From NCBI RefSeq assembly GCF_964275005.1, contig NC_092706.1, forward strand, positions 2,919,113 through 2,983,112: a DNA stretch of 64,000 bases, given 5' to 3'. Source of the stretch: Diadema setosum (taxonomy: Eukaryota > Echinodermata > Echinoidea > Diadematoida > Diadematidae). Each line of letters starts with the position of its first letter. Position 1 is the first letter of the stretch. The notes under the pieces were generated by a model. It saw only the letters and a program-made list of their open reading frames with translations. It did no database searches and was not told the origin of the DNA. Below, in pieces: positions 45,880 through 59,477 of the stretch. Both the position numbers and the translations under genes were made by a program.

Positions 45880-46455
45880 GATTCTTATATCACAGAAGTG
45901 GCAAATTGATATCATTTTCAATTCTTTAGTGATCATTATGGGTGTGAAGTCAAATGAAAGGAACCAGAAAAGAGAGGGAGAGGGAGAGAGAGTTAAGGAG
46001 GAATTTCCATAGAAATGCTGCGGCTTTTGACATTATAGTTTTGTGATTGCATGATCTAGACGGTACTTCACAAGTCTTCCCAATACCATAATATGATTAA
46101 CTTGCCGACATCAAGTGGTTGTAACTTTCATGTTAATGTATTTTGTTCACATGTATTCACAATTTGAATGTGAAATGGCATAGTAGTGTACTCTCAACAG
46201 CAAGGCTAGAAGTTTCATCACCCATGAAAATATAAAGATGTGGAAGTTTTTAGTTTAACCCATTCTCAGGGTACCACTTACATGTGCACATTGGATGACA
46301 CACCTCGCTGATTTGAACAGAAAAATATAAAAATATTGTGGACAATAATTTGTGTAGTAGTAGTATTTAGAACCCTTGTCCCTTTTCAAGTCTTCAGTAA
46401 AAGATAAACAACATTACAATTATGTAAAGGACAGAAATGTTTGGGTTGTTTTTGT

Positions 46456-46458
<3 letters not shown>

Positions 46459-46490
<32 letters not shown>
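46459..46490 (+). repeat. (GT)n microsatellite
   Basis: Sixteen uninterrupted GT units, about 1.6 kb after NDUFB3. Confidence 0.9.
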
Positions 46491-46493
<3 letters not shown>

Positions 46494-46554
46494 AGTTGGG
46501 GTTTGTTTTTTTAGAAAAGAAAAATAGATATGAAATCAGTCTGTCCTCAATGGG

Positions 46555-46646
46555 TTAACTCATTGAGGATGAACTGATTTTGCTTTTAACACATATTTCT
46601 CTTACACCTGCCAGAATTTTCTTGGGACTCGTCCTTGATGGGTTAA
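46555..46646. mobile_element. 92-bp TTAA hairpin element, copy 2, with a head-to-head fragment
   Basis: Same loop wording as the element at 5710 (GATTTTGCT, ACACxxATTTCxC, GGGACTCGTCC). Immediately to its left, 46531-46554 is an inverted copy of its first 25 bases, so a broken second copy abuts the whole one at the TTAA. Confidence 0.65.
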
Positions 46647-47654
46647 AAATTTGTACAAAGGAAGTCACATAACAATCCCAATGAATCTGCATGTTGCACA
46701 TTATTTTTACAAGCGTGTACCGGTAATTTGAAACTTCCACATCATATTCTGTGAAACTTCTGTGGTGGTATTTGATTTTACTTTTACAATAGCTTCACAG
46801 TAACATGGTACAATTGTATTTCACTGCCTTGAATGCAAACTTCTTGGAAATTTTCCCTTACTGAATTTTCATCAAGTAAACATGAATGTAAATCTGATGA
46901 AGTACAACTTAACAAGTTGATGAGTGTCTATAGGAACACACTGACACTCGAAGCAATACAATCTTTTCTTTGCCTTTTTTTTTTCTTGAAAACCGATACC
47001 TTTATTACCATTTTTGGAATAAGCAAACATAATTTTATATATTCTTCTCATAAAATAACAACATCAATATCATCCATATCAATCTCTCTCTTTGTACAAG
47101 TCTAACTCAATGCTTCACGGTAATACACACTTTAGACCAATACGAGTATTGGTATAGAAACATTTAGACTTTGGAAGTGTACAAAAACCTATATAAATAC
47201 TTATCTGTGCTACTTACAGGAAACAATATCTTACAATATATTCCATTATATCTACTTTTTGGGTCCCCTTTCATAAGAAACTAATACGACACTGGAATGG
47301 TGAATGCATCTACCATGGCAACATGTTGCCGGTGCCAAATCAGCTCTGACATATTAGCTGTTGCTATAGTAACTGCATTTGGCGTCTCACAATAGACCAG
47401 TTTACTAATATATTCAAATTGTACTCATACAAATATTACAGCAGCTGTATGTTGTTCCTGACAACCAGTAAGCTTGCTCAAAACAGCAGCGTAACGAAGT
47501 CATGCAAACCAGCTACTTACCTTTAGACCATGTTTAAGAAGAATCGGGTGAGTTGAATAGCAAATTGCCCAATCCTCGGAAGGAAAGAAAAAAAAATCTG
47601 ATAATTTGAATACATAGTAAATCAGTCCCATTTAAAAAAAAAAAAAAGAAAAAA

Positions 47655-47688
47655 AAGAAGAAGAAGAAGAAGAAGAAGAAGAAGAAGA
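47655..47688 (+). repeat. (GAA)n microsatellite after an A-run
   Basis: About eleven AAG/GAA units follow A-rich sequence from 47634. It explains the Phe-rich frame on the other strand. Confidence 0.9.
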
Positions 47689-48938
47689 TTAACAGATAAA
47701 TCAACAAGCTCTTTAGGAAATGGGGAATCATGTATTTAAATCTGATGTGAGAAATCCCCAATTGTGAAAGTGATATTTCCTCATAAACAAAGCTCTTGAA
47801 CTATGAGGATATATCACCTGACATAAACACATTATAACATTAAAAATAATGATAAAAATGATAATCATGGTAATAATAATGCTCTAAAGAGCCCCTTGAA
47901 AAGATTCCGAGAAAACAGTATGTTTCTGAAATATTCTAGTAATGTTGCAAAATTAATACCATTTTTTCAGTTTTCCTAGGTTATTTTGGTGACTTTTTTG
48001 TGTTGTTTTCTGTGTTTGTTTTAATACATGTATTCTTTTTTTTTTAAGTGTTAACACATGATATTGGATTTAAAAAAACAAACAAACAAAAACCAGCTTT
48101 TGTGATTTACTCAAATTGTACCACCATAGGGAATACAGGTAACGTTGAGCAGTTTGCAAACACAATTACAGTCTGCATGATTGCAACAAAACACCTGTGA
48201 AATTCTCTCTATGGACCGAATTGTAACTGTATCCCTCGTCTTGTATCTGAAGATTTTAAGTCATTTTCTCTTAACCCTTGCTAAAAATAAAGGTAAACTC
48301 TTCTCAAATTTCCAGTCTGCTCCAAATTTTTATTTCAAAACTTATTCTACATTGTGCCAAATTGCAGTCTCTTCAAGCAGTTCCTACTAAAATATGTACT
48401 GGCGTAATCTTCTCAAATCTTATACCTGATTATACAGAATATTTGACAAAAAAAGCTTTTCAATGTATTTGAGGTAATATCTGCAAACATATGGTAACAT
48501 GGAAAATGTAAATGATGTTAAAAGTAAATTGTATCAAACACTTACTTACGCATGGGGATGGCAAAGTCAAAACATCAAACCAAACAATATGTAATTACAT
48601 CATACACCACACAATCAATGCACACCTAAAAAAATATACATTGTACTAGCATATCAAAGCATCATACATACCACTGAAATGTACTCTCTGAATATTCTAA
48701 CCGGTACCTTCATGATACAAAATTAAAGGTCAGGAAAATGTCACACAATAATGGCAGCTATTCTTTGCACACTGCATGAATGGATTGTTATACAGAAAAC
48801 AATACAGAATATAAGACATAATTGCATGACATAATACATGTGTGGGAGTGTAAAAAAACCAACAAAAAACAAAACCAAAAAAATATATAAAACAGGCACA
48901 ACCAAAAAGAAACATGGATACAATGAGATTTTATTAGT

Positions 48939-49137
48939 CCTGGGTCCCGTTGCATAAAACTTTTTTAGCAACCTTAAAAAATTCAGGTTGGGATTTGCCC
49001 AACCTGAATTTTTTAAGGTTGCTAACCTAAGAATGTAAAATCCGTTGCATAAAAACTCTGGTTGGGAGCTTCCAACCGGAATTTTGTGATTTCAACCGGA
49101 AAAAAATCCGGTTGGAGTTTTATGCAACGGGCCCCTG
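48939..49137. mobile_element. Foldback MITE with CCTGGGTCCCGTTGCAT ends
   Basis: The two ends are inverted copies through GTTGCATAAAAC. Two inner palindromes follow (AACCTGAATTTTTTAAGG and AACCGGAATTTT-type segments), giving a cruciform-like structure. Intergenic. Confidence 0.7.
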
Positions 49138-49820
49138 GAGGATTTTTACTGGATGAAAACTTTTTATGTTGTTTGTCTGTTTAAATTAAATTCTGTCATA
49201 ACAAAATTATAGTGGTCAAAATTATCTTGTGGCAGGGTTCGCCTATGCACTGATTCCATCTTGGTCAATCTGACACAATGATGAGTACATCATACCATGT
49301 AGTGACTAGGCAGCTTTCTTCACAGTCTTTTATGACTCCTTTACAACAGGCAATGACAAGAGCAACAACAACAACAACAACCTAATTTACACTAGTCTCC
49401 TCACAAGCCAGAAGCTAAAAATCTCACATCATGTGCAGTATATAGCTCATCATTTGTCGGTTCTGATTTTTCAAAAGCCATTCACATCCAAAACTTGATG
49501 GTGCGTAAGTTTGTTTTTTTATTCTGTATTTATTTATTTATCTATCTATCTATCTATTTATTCATTTATCTGTTCATTTAATATGGTGAAATTGCACTGT
49601 TACTCTGACCAAGATGGAGATTCATGCAAACTTTTCATTGATTATCTACCTCTAGGTAATGAATGATTTTTAATGACAGCTACACGTATTCATAAACCAA
49701 CTTTGGAATAGCTTTGAAGTTTCTCAGAGTTTCAACATAACCTGCAAATTATGTGCTGAATTCTTCCTCCCTGATTATAAGCAAAGTAAAAGAATTTGCT
49801 CTTCACAAACAGACAGACAG

Positions 49821-49847
49821 GCACACACACACACACACACACACACT
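49821..49847 (+). repeat. (CA)n microsatellite
   Basis: About thirteen CA units after three CAGA units. Confidence 0.9.
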
Positions 49848-50232
49848 TTGAAATGTGTGGTCTGCCACTTATTTTCTGTAACAAACAAACAGAAAAATTT
49901 CAAGTACTCTTATCCAATAGAGTACAGAATGTTTTGATTTTTTTTTTTCACAGATTCAAAAAAAAAATGCAATTATTGCTTGGTGACTAACAGTTCTTGT
50001 CTTACAAAGAACATCAGATGAATAAATCACAAACACATAATCACAATGACTCTACATTCAAGTCTAGAGTCAACACTGCCAATATTTCATCCCTAGACCC
50101 ATACATATACAACATTGTACAATATAAATCATTCAACTGCAAAAATGCTAAAACACTACTTGAAATTATACTCATTATAACACTCCACATTATGCATGAG
50201 CCAAACACAATATTGCATTTGAACAGAGGAGA

Positions 50233-50427
50233 ACCGTAAAAGTGGACATTTTTGCAGTATGGAAATTTTTTGCACAACCAGACTTCAGCATGAATATAAA
50301 ATCACGCAAATGTTTTTGCTTACTATACCTGCAGTACTTAATGATCTGATTCTGCAAAATAAAAAAAAAACACACACCAAATTCATCTTACCTGGCTCTG
50401 CGGGGAAAAATATCCACTTTTACAGTA
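50233..50427. mobile_element. TA-flanked MITE (same family as 6051), copy 2
   Basis: The left end is CCGTAAAAGTGGACATTTTTG; from the right it reads TACTGTAAAAGTGGATATTTTTC. The interior shares the cAAATgTTTTTGC segment with copy 1. It lies in the gene-free stretch between NDUFB3 and hyccin. Confidence 0.6.
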
Positions 50428-50723
50428 TGACACACAGGACATAATGTGGAGACTTATAATGCTGATATTACGACATACGAAATACAAAATTCACTATCTG
50501 TATGAGAATAGCTGAAGAAATGAGCAATCAATACGTACAGGGATAATGTCTTTGAAGAAACAATGAATGTTGTTACCTACATGGGAATGCAAACTGGGGA
50601 TATTCTACAGAGGAAGTAATGAAAAAGAAAAGGTTTTAAACAGAGTGTTGTAAACTGGAGAGAAAAAGATGCCAATTGAAAAAGAAATAAAAATGCAACT
50701 GGTGTTGGGCAGAGACAAAATAA

Positions 50724-51230
50724 TACCCCGTTTATACTGCTAGCGGGTTTCAGAGCCTCCTCGAGGAGGTTCGAAAGCCCACTCTGAAAAAGCAGCCTCT
50801 TGTCTGTTTATACTGCTCGCCAAAAGCAGACCCTAGCAGGCCCTAGCAGGCCCAACCTTCTCCTCTCCTCTGATTTATGGCGCGGGCTTTTGAGTGACAG
50901 TGTGCAAGTTGACAGGCTTTCTGCAACAGGGATTTGTCGAGATGGCTGGGTTGTTTATGTAAGTAGGTGATGACCTTCAGCAATTACCTCCGGGTCGGCC
51001 AAAAAGCGGCTTCTCGAACCCCCTTTGCGTTTATACTGCAGTCGAACCCCCTCGAGCTTGCTATAGCGGGTTCTGAAACCTCCCCCCATAGGAAGTTTCA
51101 GAACCCGACCCGACCCGACCCGATCGGATCGCCTTTTCTGAATTCTGTCTGTTTATACTGAGCTGAAAGCCTGCTCGAAGCGGCTACAGGGGGTTTCAGA
51201 ACCCCCTTTTTCCTTAGTATAAACGGGGTA
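50724..51230. mobile_element. 507-bp Harbinger-like MITE with TACCCCGTTTATACT ends
   Basis: Perfect inverted ends TACCCCGTTTATACT with TAA directly outside both (50721-50723 and 51231-51233), the 3-bp duplication typical of PIF/Harbinger. The body repeats GTTTATACTG, GCGGGTTTCAGAxCC and GAACCCCCT words in both directions and has no frame. Confidence 0.75.
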
Positions 51231-51888
51231 TAAGAGAAGAAATGAAAATACATGTATATGGAGAGGGAAAATATATAGCAGAAAGAGATGGAGAGAGAGA
51301 GATAAAGAGACCCACTGGCAATAAAGCAGTAGTAGAAGGGCATACAATGAGTAATAGCTGGACAAAGGGGGAATATATTGGATGGCACATCAAAAACATT
51401 TATATAACTCTAGTAAATTCACTAACATTAAGTACCTTTAGACACCATTCAAATCAAATCTAATCAATTATGCATTGAAATCTGTAAATACAAAAAACAT
51501 ACATATAATAAACCCATCAAGAGTCGCTTCAAAGACTACTATTAAAATAATTGTACATAAATCTTGAATAAATTAAACTGGGGGAAAATATAGAGTGCCT
51601 GCACTTCACTATCAATAGTACTCGTACTAGAACCAAGAAGTTTTCTACATCCACCATACATCAGGCCGACATCATAACGGTTTCCTGAACACCAAGCCAC
51701 ACTTTCTATCAAACCTCCATCTATAGATGAGGTTCCATGATGTTAAAACATGCATTGCCTGAGGGCAAGAACATATCACATGTGTATTAATATGTGTACC
51801 GCATACAGATGCATACAAGCCGACCTGGCTGACCTGATAAAATCACACGCTATGATGGAACAAAGGATGGAGCGCTTATGCGCTTGCC

Positions 51889-51986
51889 CGACATATGGGG
51901 GCCTCCCCCGACATATGGGGGCCTCCCCAACCCCCCCCCCCCAAAAAAAAAAAAAAAAAAAAAAAAAAGTTTTTTTTTTTTTTTTT
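51889..51986 (+). repeat. Short tandem repeat plus C12, A26 and T17 homopolymers
   Basis: CCGACATATGGGGGCCTCCC occurs twice in tandem, then a C-run (51931-51942), an A-run (51943-51968) and a T-run (51970-51986). The A and T runs can pair as a hairpin. Length here may be unreliable in any assembly. Confidence 0.8.
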
Positions 51987-53903
51987 GATAATTAATACTT
52001 CATTTTGACATCACATTATGACACATATGTGCAAATCAGCACTCAACTTCCCAAATTGGAAAGTCTTACCTTAAGCAGTTTATCCCCCAGCATGACCAAA
52101 CTGAGAACAAAATACATTTCTGTACACCCACAAATATGCAAACTAGGTAGGGAGGAGAACATAGAGTTTCTATTTTAAAAGTCCTTGAATACACTCCTGC
52201 CAATGTTGATATGAAATCAGAAAACATAATAACCATATTGTCCATACAAAACTCTGTAGCATTTCATAGTAGTGAATGTGCAGTGCATGTGTTTCTTGAA
52301 ATGTAAAGATAAAATAAAAGCTCTCACAAACCAGCCATGGCGCACTGTTGAATACACCTGAAAAAAAAAAAGAGAAAATTATTAAAGCACTCATTTTAAG
52401 TGATATAACTGTCTGGTGGTACATTAGGAATAATATTAGGCAATCCAATCACACGGATGTGTCTCACCCACATGGAGCAAGTTGGAAAGCTAAATTGATG
52501 TGACATGAATGAATGGATCAAAACCTACAAACAATAATATTATGCTCCTACATTTTTGCACTTATGATGTATGTGCAAAAATGTATCTGTGGTGAATATT
52601 GGATACTTTATGTCTGGGAGCATTACAACACGTTTCTAGAGCAAAATCATACTCATTATGATGATGACTGCCAAATGATGGACAGGTGGTAGAATGCAGG
52701 GGCCGTAGATTGTTTTCTTAATGTGTGCGGTAGTGAGGGAGGGTTGCAGACCAGGGGTTAGGGGTCAGCGGTACCTCCCCTTCCATTGACCTTTGACTTA
52801 ATGTGAAACCACAACAGTGTAAACATACATCACTCTATCCCTGTACAAACTGCAATGGCATTAACATCACCTAAAGATTTAACCCCATTTTCAGTACAAT
52901 ACAGAATTCCCAGCTGATAGACATTTTTACAGATCCTCCAGGATCCAAAAGGAAGTGGGTTTGAACCTTTGTGGACTTTGAGTGCTGACTGGCTTAGAAA
53001 ACCCCGTAGTGCTCTGCAAACTGTCCAAAGTCCCTGGTACAGACAAGGTTAAGCAACAGCTGGTGGAGTGTCAGGAACCAACTTCCTTCGTCTTGAAGCT
53101 GAAGAACAGCTTAACTATACAAAGTCAAACAAACTTATATAACTCCCAAACCATGTACCGCAAACATCAGGATAAAGCGGCTAATGTCAAGTTGATTTTC
53201 ATACACACCATGTCACCTGTTATTCAGGTAAATTTTCTTCTATCATTTTTGTTCTGTAATTTTGGCCGTAGCACACGACAGTATAAGAACCATGTAACCC
53301 TGAACGGAATGTATAAAGAATTGCAGGGGAAAGTTGCGTCGCCTGGCCTTGGACACTTGATCCTTCAGCAAAGACACAACTGAAGAAATGATGAGTAGGT
53401 AACTCGTTCATTCAGCCATATGCTCTTGAAATATGACTGCTCAAGAAAGACATGCACTGTACACTTCTATAGTATGCCACTGCATGGATTTATGAGCTGA
53501 CAAAAAGCCTGGCAAGGACAAACACATGTGCTTTACTACAAAGAGTCATCTATGCAAATCTACATGTAATCATATGCACAAATTGTATCATATTTTCCCT
53601 CTCATGTGGTTTGAGGGTCACCTTAAAGAATATATAATCATACATCAACAGCATTGGCATACTTCACGCCTACAGTTCATTCATCCCATTATTCATTACT
53701 TTGGTTTATCCTTTAATCACATTAGAACAAACAAACACAGAAAAAAATAGGTGGGTCCATGACAAATATGCTTTTTTTTAAACACTTCAACAATAAAGCT
53801 GCAAAACTCTTCCCCCCCCCCCTTTTTCTTCCAAAGCATTCTATGTAGATACATGTCTCAGATATGATTTCCAATCACACCACAACAAATCAAATTTGGT
53901 GAA

Positions 53904-54067
53904 CCTGGGCCCAATTTCATTTAAAGTTGCTATGGTAGCAACTCTTGTTGAAATGGCAAGTGTCATGGTAACAACATGAATCCTGCTTCCTGATTGGCTG
54001 CTGCTACAGGAAGTTGCCATTCCAGCAGGAATTGCTTTTGTAACATCTTATATGAAATTGGGTCCAG
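53904..54067. mobile_element. Foldback MITE with CCTGGGCCCAATTTCAT ends
   Basis: The left end CCTGGGCCCAATTTCAT pairs with ATGAAATTGGGTCCAG on the right. The interior has GTTGCTATGG-like and CCATTCCAGC-like segments. It is 134 bases from another GGGCCC-ended element. Confidence 0.65.
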
Positions 54068-54200
54068 TTTGGCAAAAAAAAACAAACAACAACAACACTT
54101 CCCTTTATATGGCGAATGGAATGGTTTTGCAACCATGCTACAGTATTGTAAATGAAGGCAAAAAAAAGTTAGGTCCTCCCTGCTTTTCTATGCTACTAGA

Positions 54201-54385
54201 CCTGGGCCCCGTTGCTAGAAACTTTGCGTTTAAACGCAACTTGCAACTGATTGTCACTGGCCAATCAAAATCATTGTTGCATGCATGTCTTCTTAATAGG
54301 GCAGACCCTGAGCCAATCAGAATGGTTGTTTCAAAATTAGCAATTATTTGCAATTGATTGCAACTTTCTTGCAACGGGGCCCTGG
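54201..54385. mobile_element. Foldback MITE with CCTGGGCCCCGTTGC ends
   Basis: CCTGGGCCCCGTTGCTAGAAA on the left is the inverted form of the right end (TTTCTTGCAACGGGGCCCTGG). The interior contains CCAATCA-type motifs on both strands. Confidence 0.7.
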
Positions 54386-55498
54386 CACTGTAAATTACCT
54401 GAAAGATATAACAGATTACTTCTTTGCCTGTTACTGCATTCCTGTTTTGTCCATACTTTCACGCCGGATGCCAACTAAAATCCATGAGTTTGTAGACATT
54501 TTCAGAAGTTATGTCTGATAATCCTTCTTCTCATAAATGAATTAGTAATAAAGACCTTGGTGGCATTCTACAAACAATTTCATATCCTACTAGTACAACA
54601 TAAGCAGTCATTTTGACGAATCAACAGAAGTGTATGTTTAGTGTAAGTTTTAGGTATCTTTTAAAGAATACAAAGAAAAACAGTTGTGTGACATTCAAAT
54701 AGCATCAGTATTTGAAACTTCTGATCATTTCTCTGAAATAATTCCTTTGAGCCTCAGACCTAAGCATGCAAGATCAATTGATTATGCCCAAAGACAGACA
54801 AACAAATGAAGACACCATGATAATCTTCACTTTCTCTGGTTACAATCGAGTCTGTACATCTTCTTCAACATTTACGCAGACATTTGGCAAATGTATGAAC
54901 TCATTTAAAGTTTGTACCATTTTGACAGACCATAAAGCCTTGAAAATCTTTTGTCTGTAGAAAGACTAATTTATATATATCTATATAATTGAAACACCTA
55001 GTTGTGTATGGTTGCTTATTTCTTTAGTTTGCTTTTCTGCCCAGTGCAAATCTTGAAAGAGCATAGACATCTGAAATGACTTACGCATGTTGATAGAAAT
55101 ATATGTCTTGGCCTCGTATACACACAAACACCACAAACTACACAATTTCATTTTGCGACATGCCATCATTTAGCTACCGGTAATTAGTTTTCTTTTCAAG
55201 GATAATCTACGACTGCAAGTGAAATTACCCAAGAAAAAGAAACAATGACTGCATGCCAACAAATTTCTGGTGCCCTGAGCACATTTCTTGCGGCCTGTCA
55301 CTTCGGTCATCGATTGACAACAATGGGTATGTCAGGAAGACCGACAGCGTAAGAAATTGCTTTGGAAAAGTCAGTAATGCATACAAATGTTCTGGAAGCA
55401 ACAGGATGATACAAAACAAGACAAAACAAGAGGAAAAAAAAAATAAGAGTGAGATTGGAGGTCGATACGGCGCGATTCCAATCAGTCCCGTTGAATCA

Positions 55499-58400
55499 TC
55501 AAAGCGTTGTCTCGTAGCTCACGCTATTTCGGCTGCCACTGTTACTCCCGTTGCTCTGATTCCCATTCAGGCCCTGATAAGTGACCGTTAGACCGTCCGG
55601 AGTGGACATACCAGCCTTCCCACTGATGGACAAGCCATCTATTCTCAGGTTTTCTGCTGACCTGTGGACATCTTCTTTTGACCGCGACCTCTCAACCGAC
55701 TTATTGTCCGTCAGGTTGGAAGTCCTTTGTGATTGGCTAACGCCCTGCGAGAATCCATCGGCCCGACTCCCGTTTGTCGTCACTCTCGAGTGCGGCATGT
55801 TTTGCAGCTCCAGACCCTCCATGCTACGGCTGCTGCGCTGCTTGACCAGCGGGAATTCCTCGCCATTGCCCGTCCCGTTGTGGTGATGCTCGTGGCTGCC
55901 GTGGCGACGTGACCGCTGCTCGTCCACCAGGTGATCTGAGTTGGTCTTTCGCACGATGATCTTCTCTGAGTTGGTGGGAACGTGCCGGTCGCCCTTCTCT
56001 ACGCCCTCAATCATCACAGTTATTGTTGTTGTTGTTGTGGTAGATTCTGAAACAGAAAATGACAGGAAAATCCAAACAACGTGTACACACTACAATTCTA
56101 AACATGCACTTGCATTCATAGGATTTTTAATATTTAATTTCAATTTCCCTCACCTGATAAGACGAGATCCAGAGCAAAAGTTGAGTGACATAGTATATAC
56201 AAAGCATCTCGAATATATCTCTTATCAACCATTCTACCCTTTTTTGCATTATCCTCAAGAGGCCGGATTAATTCTTTAAGGGCAATATAATCCAACATGT
56301 TCAACCCCACAAACCTCCATCCATACATTCAATAAATCCTTTTAAATTCAACAATAGACATCTCAGTTTGTTGTCACCTTATGAAATATTCACATACGTT
56401 CGTGCTATACATTACAAATAGGATATTGATAGGATTTGATTTGTAACTAGAAAAGCACTGTGAGTGCAGACCTCTGCCAAGCAGCTCATCTCCACTCACA
56501 TGCACATGATGAAAATTGCCCAATTTCCCAATATAGAAGCCCTTTGTTTACGTCATCACCTTCCAGCTATATGACACTTAGCTGAGCAGAGCACGCGCTT
56601 TAGAGTGCGTATGCAAACCTCAAATAAGCACAGCTTGAACTCCCAAGTTAATTGACCTTATCTGCCAAAAGATACAAAATCCTTCAAAGATCCATAAAAA
56701 TTCCAGGATCACTACCAAAATTTCCTTGTGTCATTATCAACTAAAATCAGTTCACAACATTTTGTTTGTTTGTCTGCACACAGACAAACAAACAAACCAA
56801 CGGCAATGAAAACATAACCGCCTTCCTTGGCGGAGGTAATAATATTTTCTCGGTTCAGTTGTGATGCTTGGGGTGGTGTTGGAGACGAGAAGAATGACAT
56901 AAAGGTGCCATCAAGAACAAACCTTTGTTTCTCCTCGTCTTGAAAGACGCATTGGTGATGGCCGCCCTCTTGACCGCTGGTGAGGCCGGAGTGACCGCAA
57001 TGTTGATGCCCACAGGACCGTCGCTAGGCCGGCCAGAGGGATTGGTTTCAAGGGAGTTCTGGATGGCATTGGTCACCTGGGGAGATCATGATAAATGTCC
57101 ATTTCATGTTTGACCACTTCAAGTGACCGTAGAGATCTTATAACACCCTGTGACCAATTAGTCACTCACCCTCTTCAAATACACCTGTACACTTTCTGTG
57201 AAATCTTTTGAGTCCAAGCAGTGTTTCAAATCTCCCTTTCATGGTAACTTACTTGAATCTAGTGCACAGTTTGTTTTCAATAATCTCGAACATTGGGGTT
57301 TTATCATTATTGCATAAGCTACAAAAGTACTTAAAATGAACATTGCATAAGCATAATTATGCATTTATTTACAATGTCCAATTGGTACCAAATGCATCAT
57401 TATCATATGCATGTAAAGTTTCATATTAATAAAAAAAAAAGGAACAATTTGTTCCCATTTTGCAAAATGTTTTTGCTGTTGAATACATCATACAAAGCAG
57501 GATTTGAACCCAAGACATTCTGTTTGCAAGTCCCTGGACTTATCCACTAAAATGGTGCTACCACATGCTGACTGCAATGTACTTACCAATAAGACCTCAG
57601 AAAAGAGTTCGTAGCTTGCTCTGAAGTGTATATCTTCAAGTGCCTGTGTGGCAGCTGTGGCATGGCCATTAAACCTTGGACCAAGAAATCAAAACAAATC
57701 AACGAATTAATTTCATTGTGAATTTGTGTAACATCTAATCGCCACTGACCAAACAACTTTGCAATGTATAAAATATCCTAAAAGGTTGGTTTTTTTTTTT
57801 GTGTTCTAAGCACGAAGAGAGATATCAGACAAGTAAAGAGATTTTGACAGACTCGATCACTTTTCATAGCAAACAAAGGCTGATCACTTGCCACAAGGAC
57901 CTGAGAATTGCAACTGTGCATTTGCTTGTCTTATTTGACAGTCTACAGGTATGCTGCAACATTGTTCAACAGGCATTGACAGTTGATGTCCGAAAACATT
58001 TCATATCATGTCTTAAAGGTAGGGGATACCTTTTACAGAGCTCCCAAAATGCAGCAAAACATTAAATATGAACCTCAGGGGACTTGTTTAGGCCACTGCT
58101 GAGAAATTTGGAAGTCAACAGTTATCTACAATTTGAATAATGCACAAAACTCAACTACTCAGTAGTTTTGTGTGTCAGCCACACTTAAGCCTTTTTGTTG
58201 CAGTCTTCTGTATCTTTTATCTATAAACACAAATCTAAAAGTATAAGAGCTGATGTAATAACATATAGAGTGTGTGGCAAGAATATAATAGAAATGTTTG
58301 TAAGTTTTGATGAACTTTCTCCACAAAATATACATGATGGACACACATGCAGTGCATGGGTCTGCAAAGGTAGCCTAGTAATGTACTGGAATTTACGGTG

Positions 58401-58639
58401 AGCCCCGAAAAAAATTCAATTCAAAATCTAACGGTCAATGAAAATGTACTAAATGTTACCTTCCACTTTCAATACTTTATGGGAGTTTCTAATATAATAC
58501 TCTCTTCAACATACCACTGTATTTATACAACTCTTCATTTAAGGCATGCAAATGGGATTCCCTACCTTTAATACAATCCCAAAATAAATGTGAACATGTT
58601 TCAGTGCTCTTTTTGCAGAAAGAACATTTATCATGAATA

Positions 58640-58686
<47 letters not shown>

Positions 58687-59436
58687 ATGGCATAGACTGA
58701 AAAACGAGGAATGTTTGCATGCATTTAAACTTCACAAATTTCGTAAGAGCCCAGAAATCACAAAGTTGAAATGCATACACTAATTCTTGTCTACACTATC
58801 TGCATAGAATGCCACTGGCAATTCACAAAAATATCATGCCATAAAAAAAGGTTGCCGCGTTCTAATTCGTGAAAAATTTCATACTATGGATGTATCTTGT
58901 TTAACTGTAGCTTGGTAGATTTGATCATAAGAAAGAGATATATCTTAGTCATATTTACTTACATTGCGAAGTATACACCAGTCATCAGTTCCAGGAGAAA
59001 GTTTGGAGTGAGTGCAATCCTGGGATGGTTGTGAAGATTGAGATGGAGGTCACTGGTCTTTGAACTTTGACCCGAAAATGAACGGCTGCTGCCACTGCTA
59101 AAGCCTGTGCGGGTCAGTCTGGAAGGCGGGAAAGAAATGATAGCAAAAACAGAAAATAACAATAAGCATTCTACTTTCGATACGGTGATCTTGGCAAAAA
59201 ATATGAAATGTGAAGTTGCTTGCTCTTAAATCCAAAGTACATCTTGTCTACACAATCTGAAAACTGGAACTTTTTAGTTTTTCTGCAGCATGTGGCCACA
59301 GTGTGTCAATTCTCGTCCTAATGTGTTTGATTACCTCATCCAATAGAGTGTTTGACTGTATCTATAATCAGTCCCCATATTCTCTAAAACTTCATGCATG
59401 TTTCACTTACGGATGGCTTTCATTCCATTTCTGGGG

Positions 59437-59477
<41 letters not shown>

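Larger units (their letters stand above)
44840..55498. other. Intergenic region between NDUFB3 and hyccin (tail to tail)
   Basis: Two 3' UTRs converge here. It holds the microsatellites and foldback elements listed separately. Frames at 47534-47761 (poly-Phe), 51098-51399 and 52982-53383 do not resemble known proteins and lack conserved motifs. Confidence 0.5.

Noticed and set aside
47534-47761. Poly-phenylalanine frame
   Set aside because: Direct product of an A-run plus GAA microsatellite read on the other strand.
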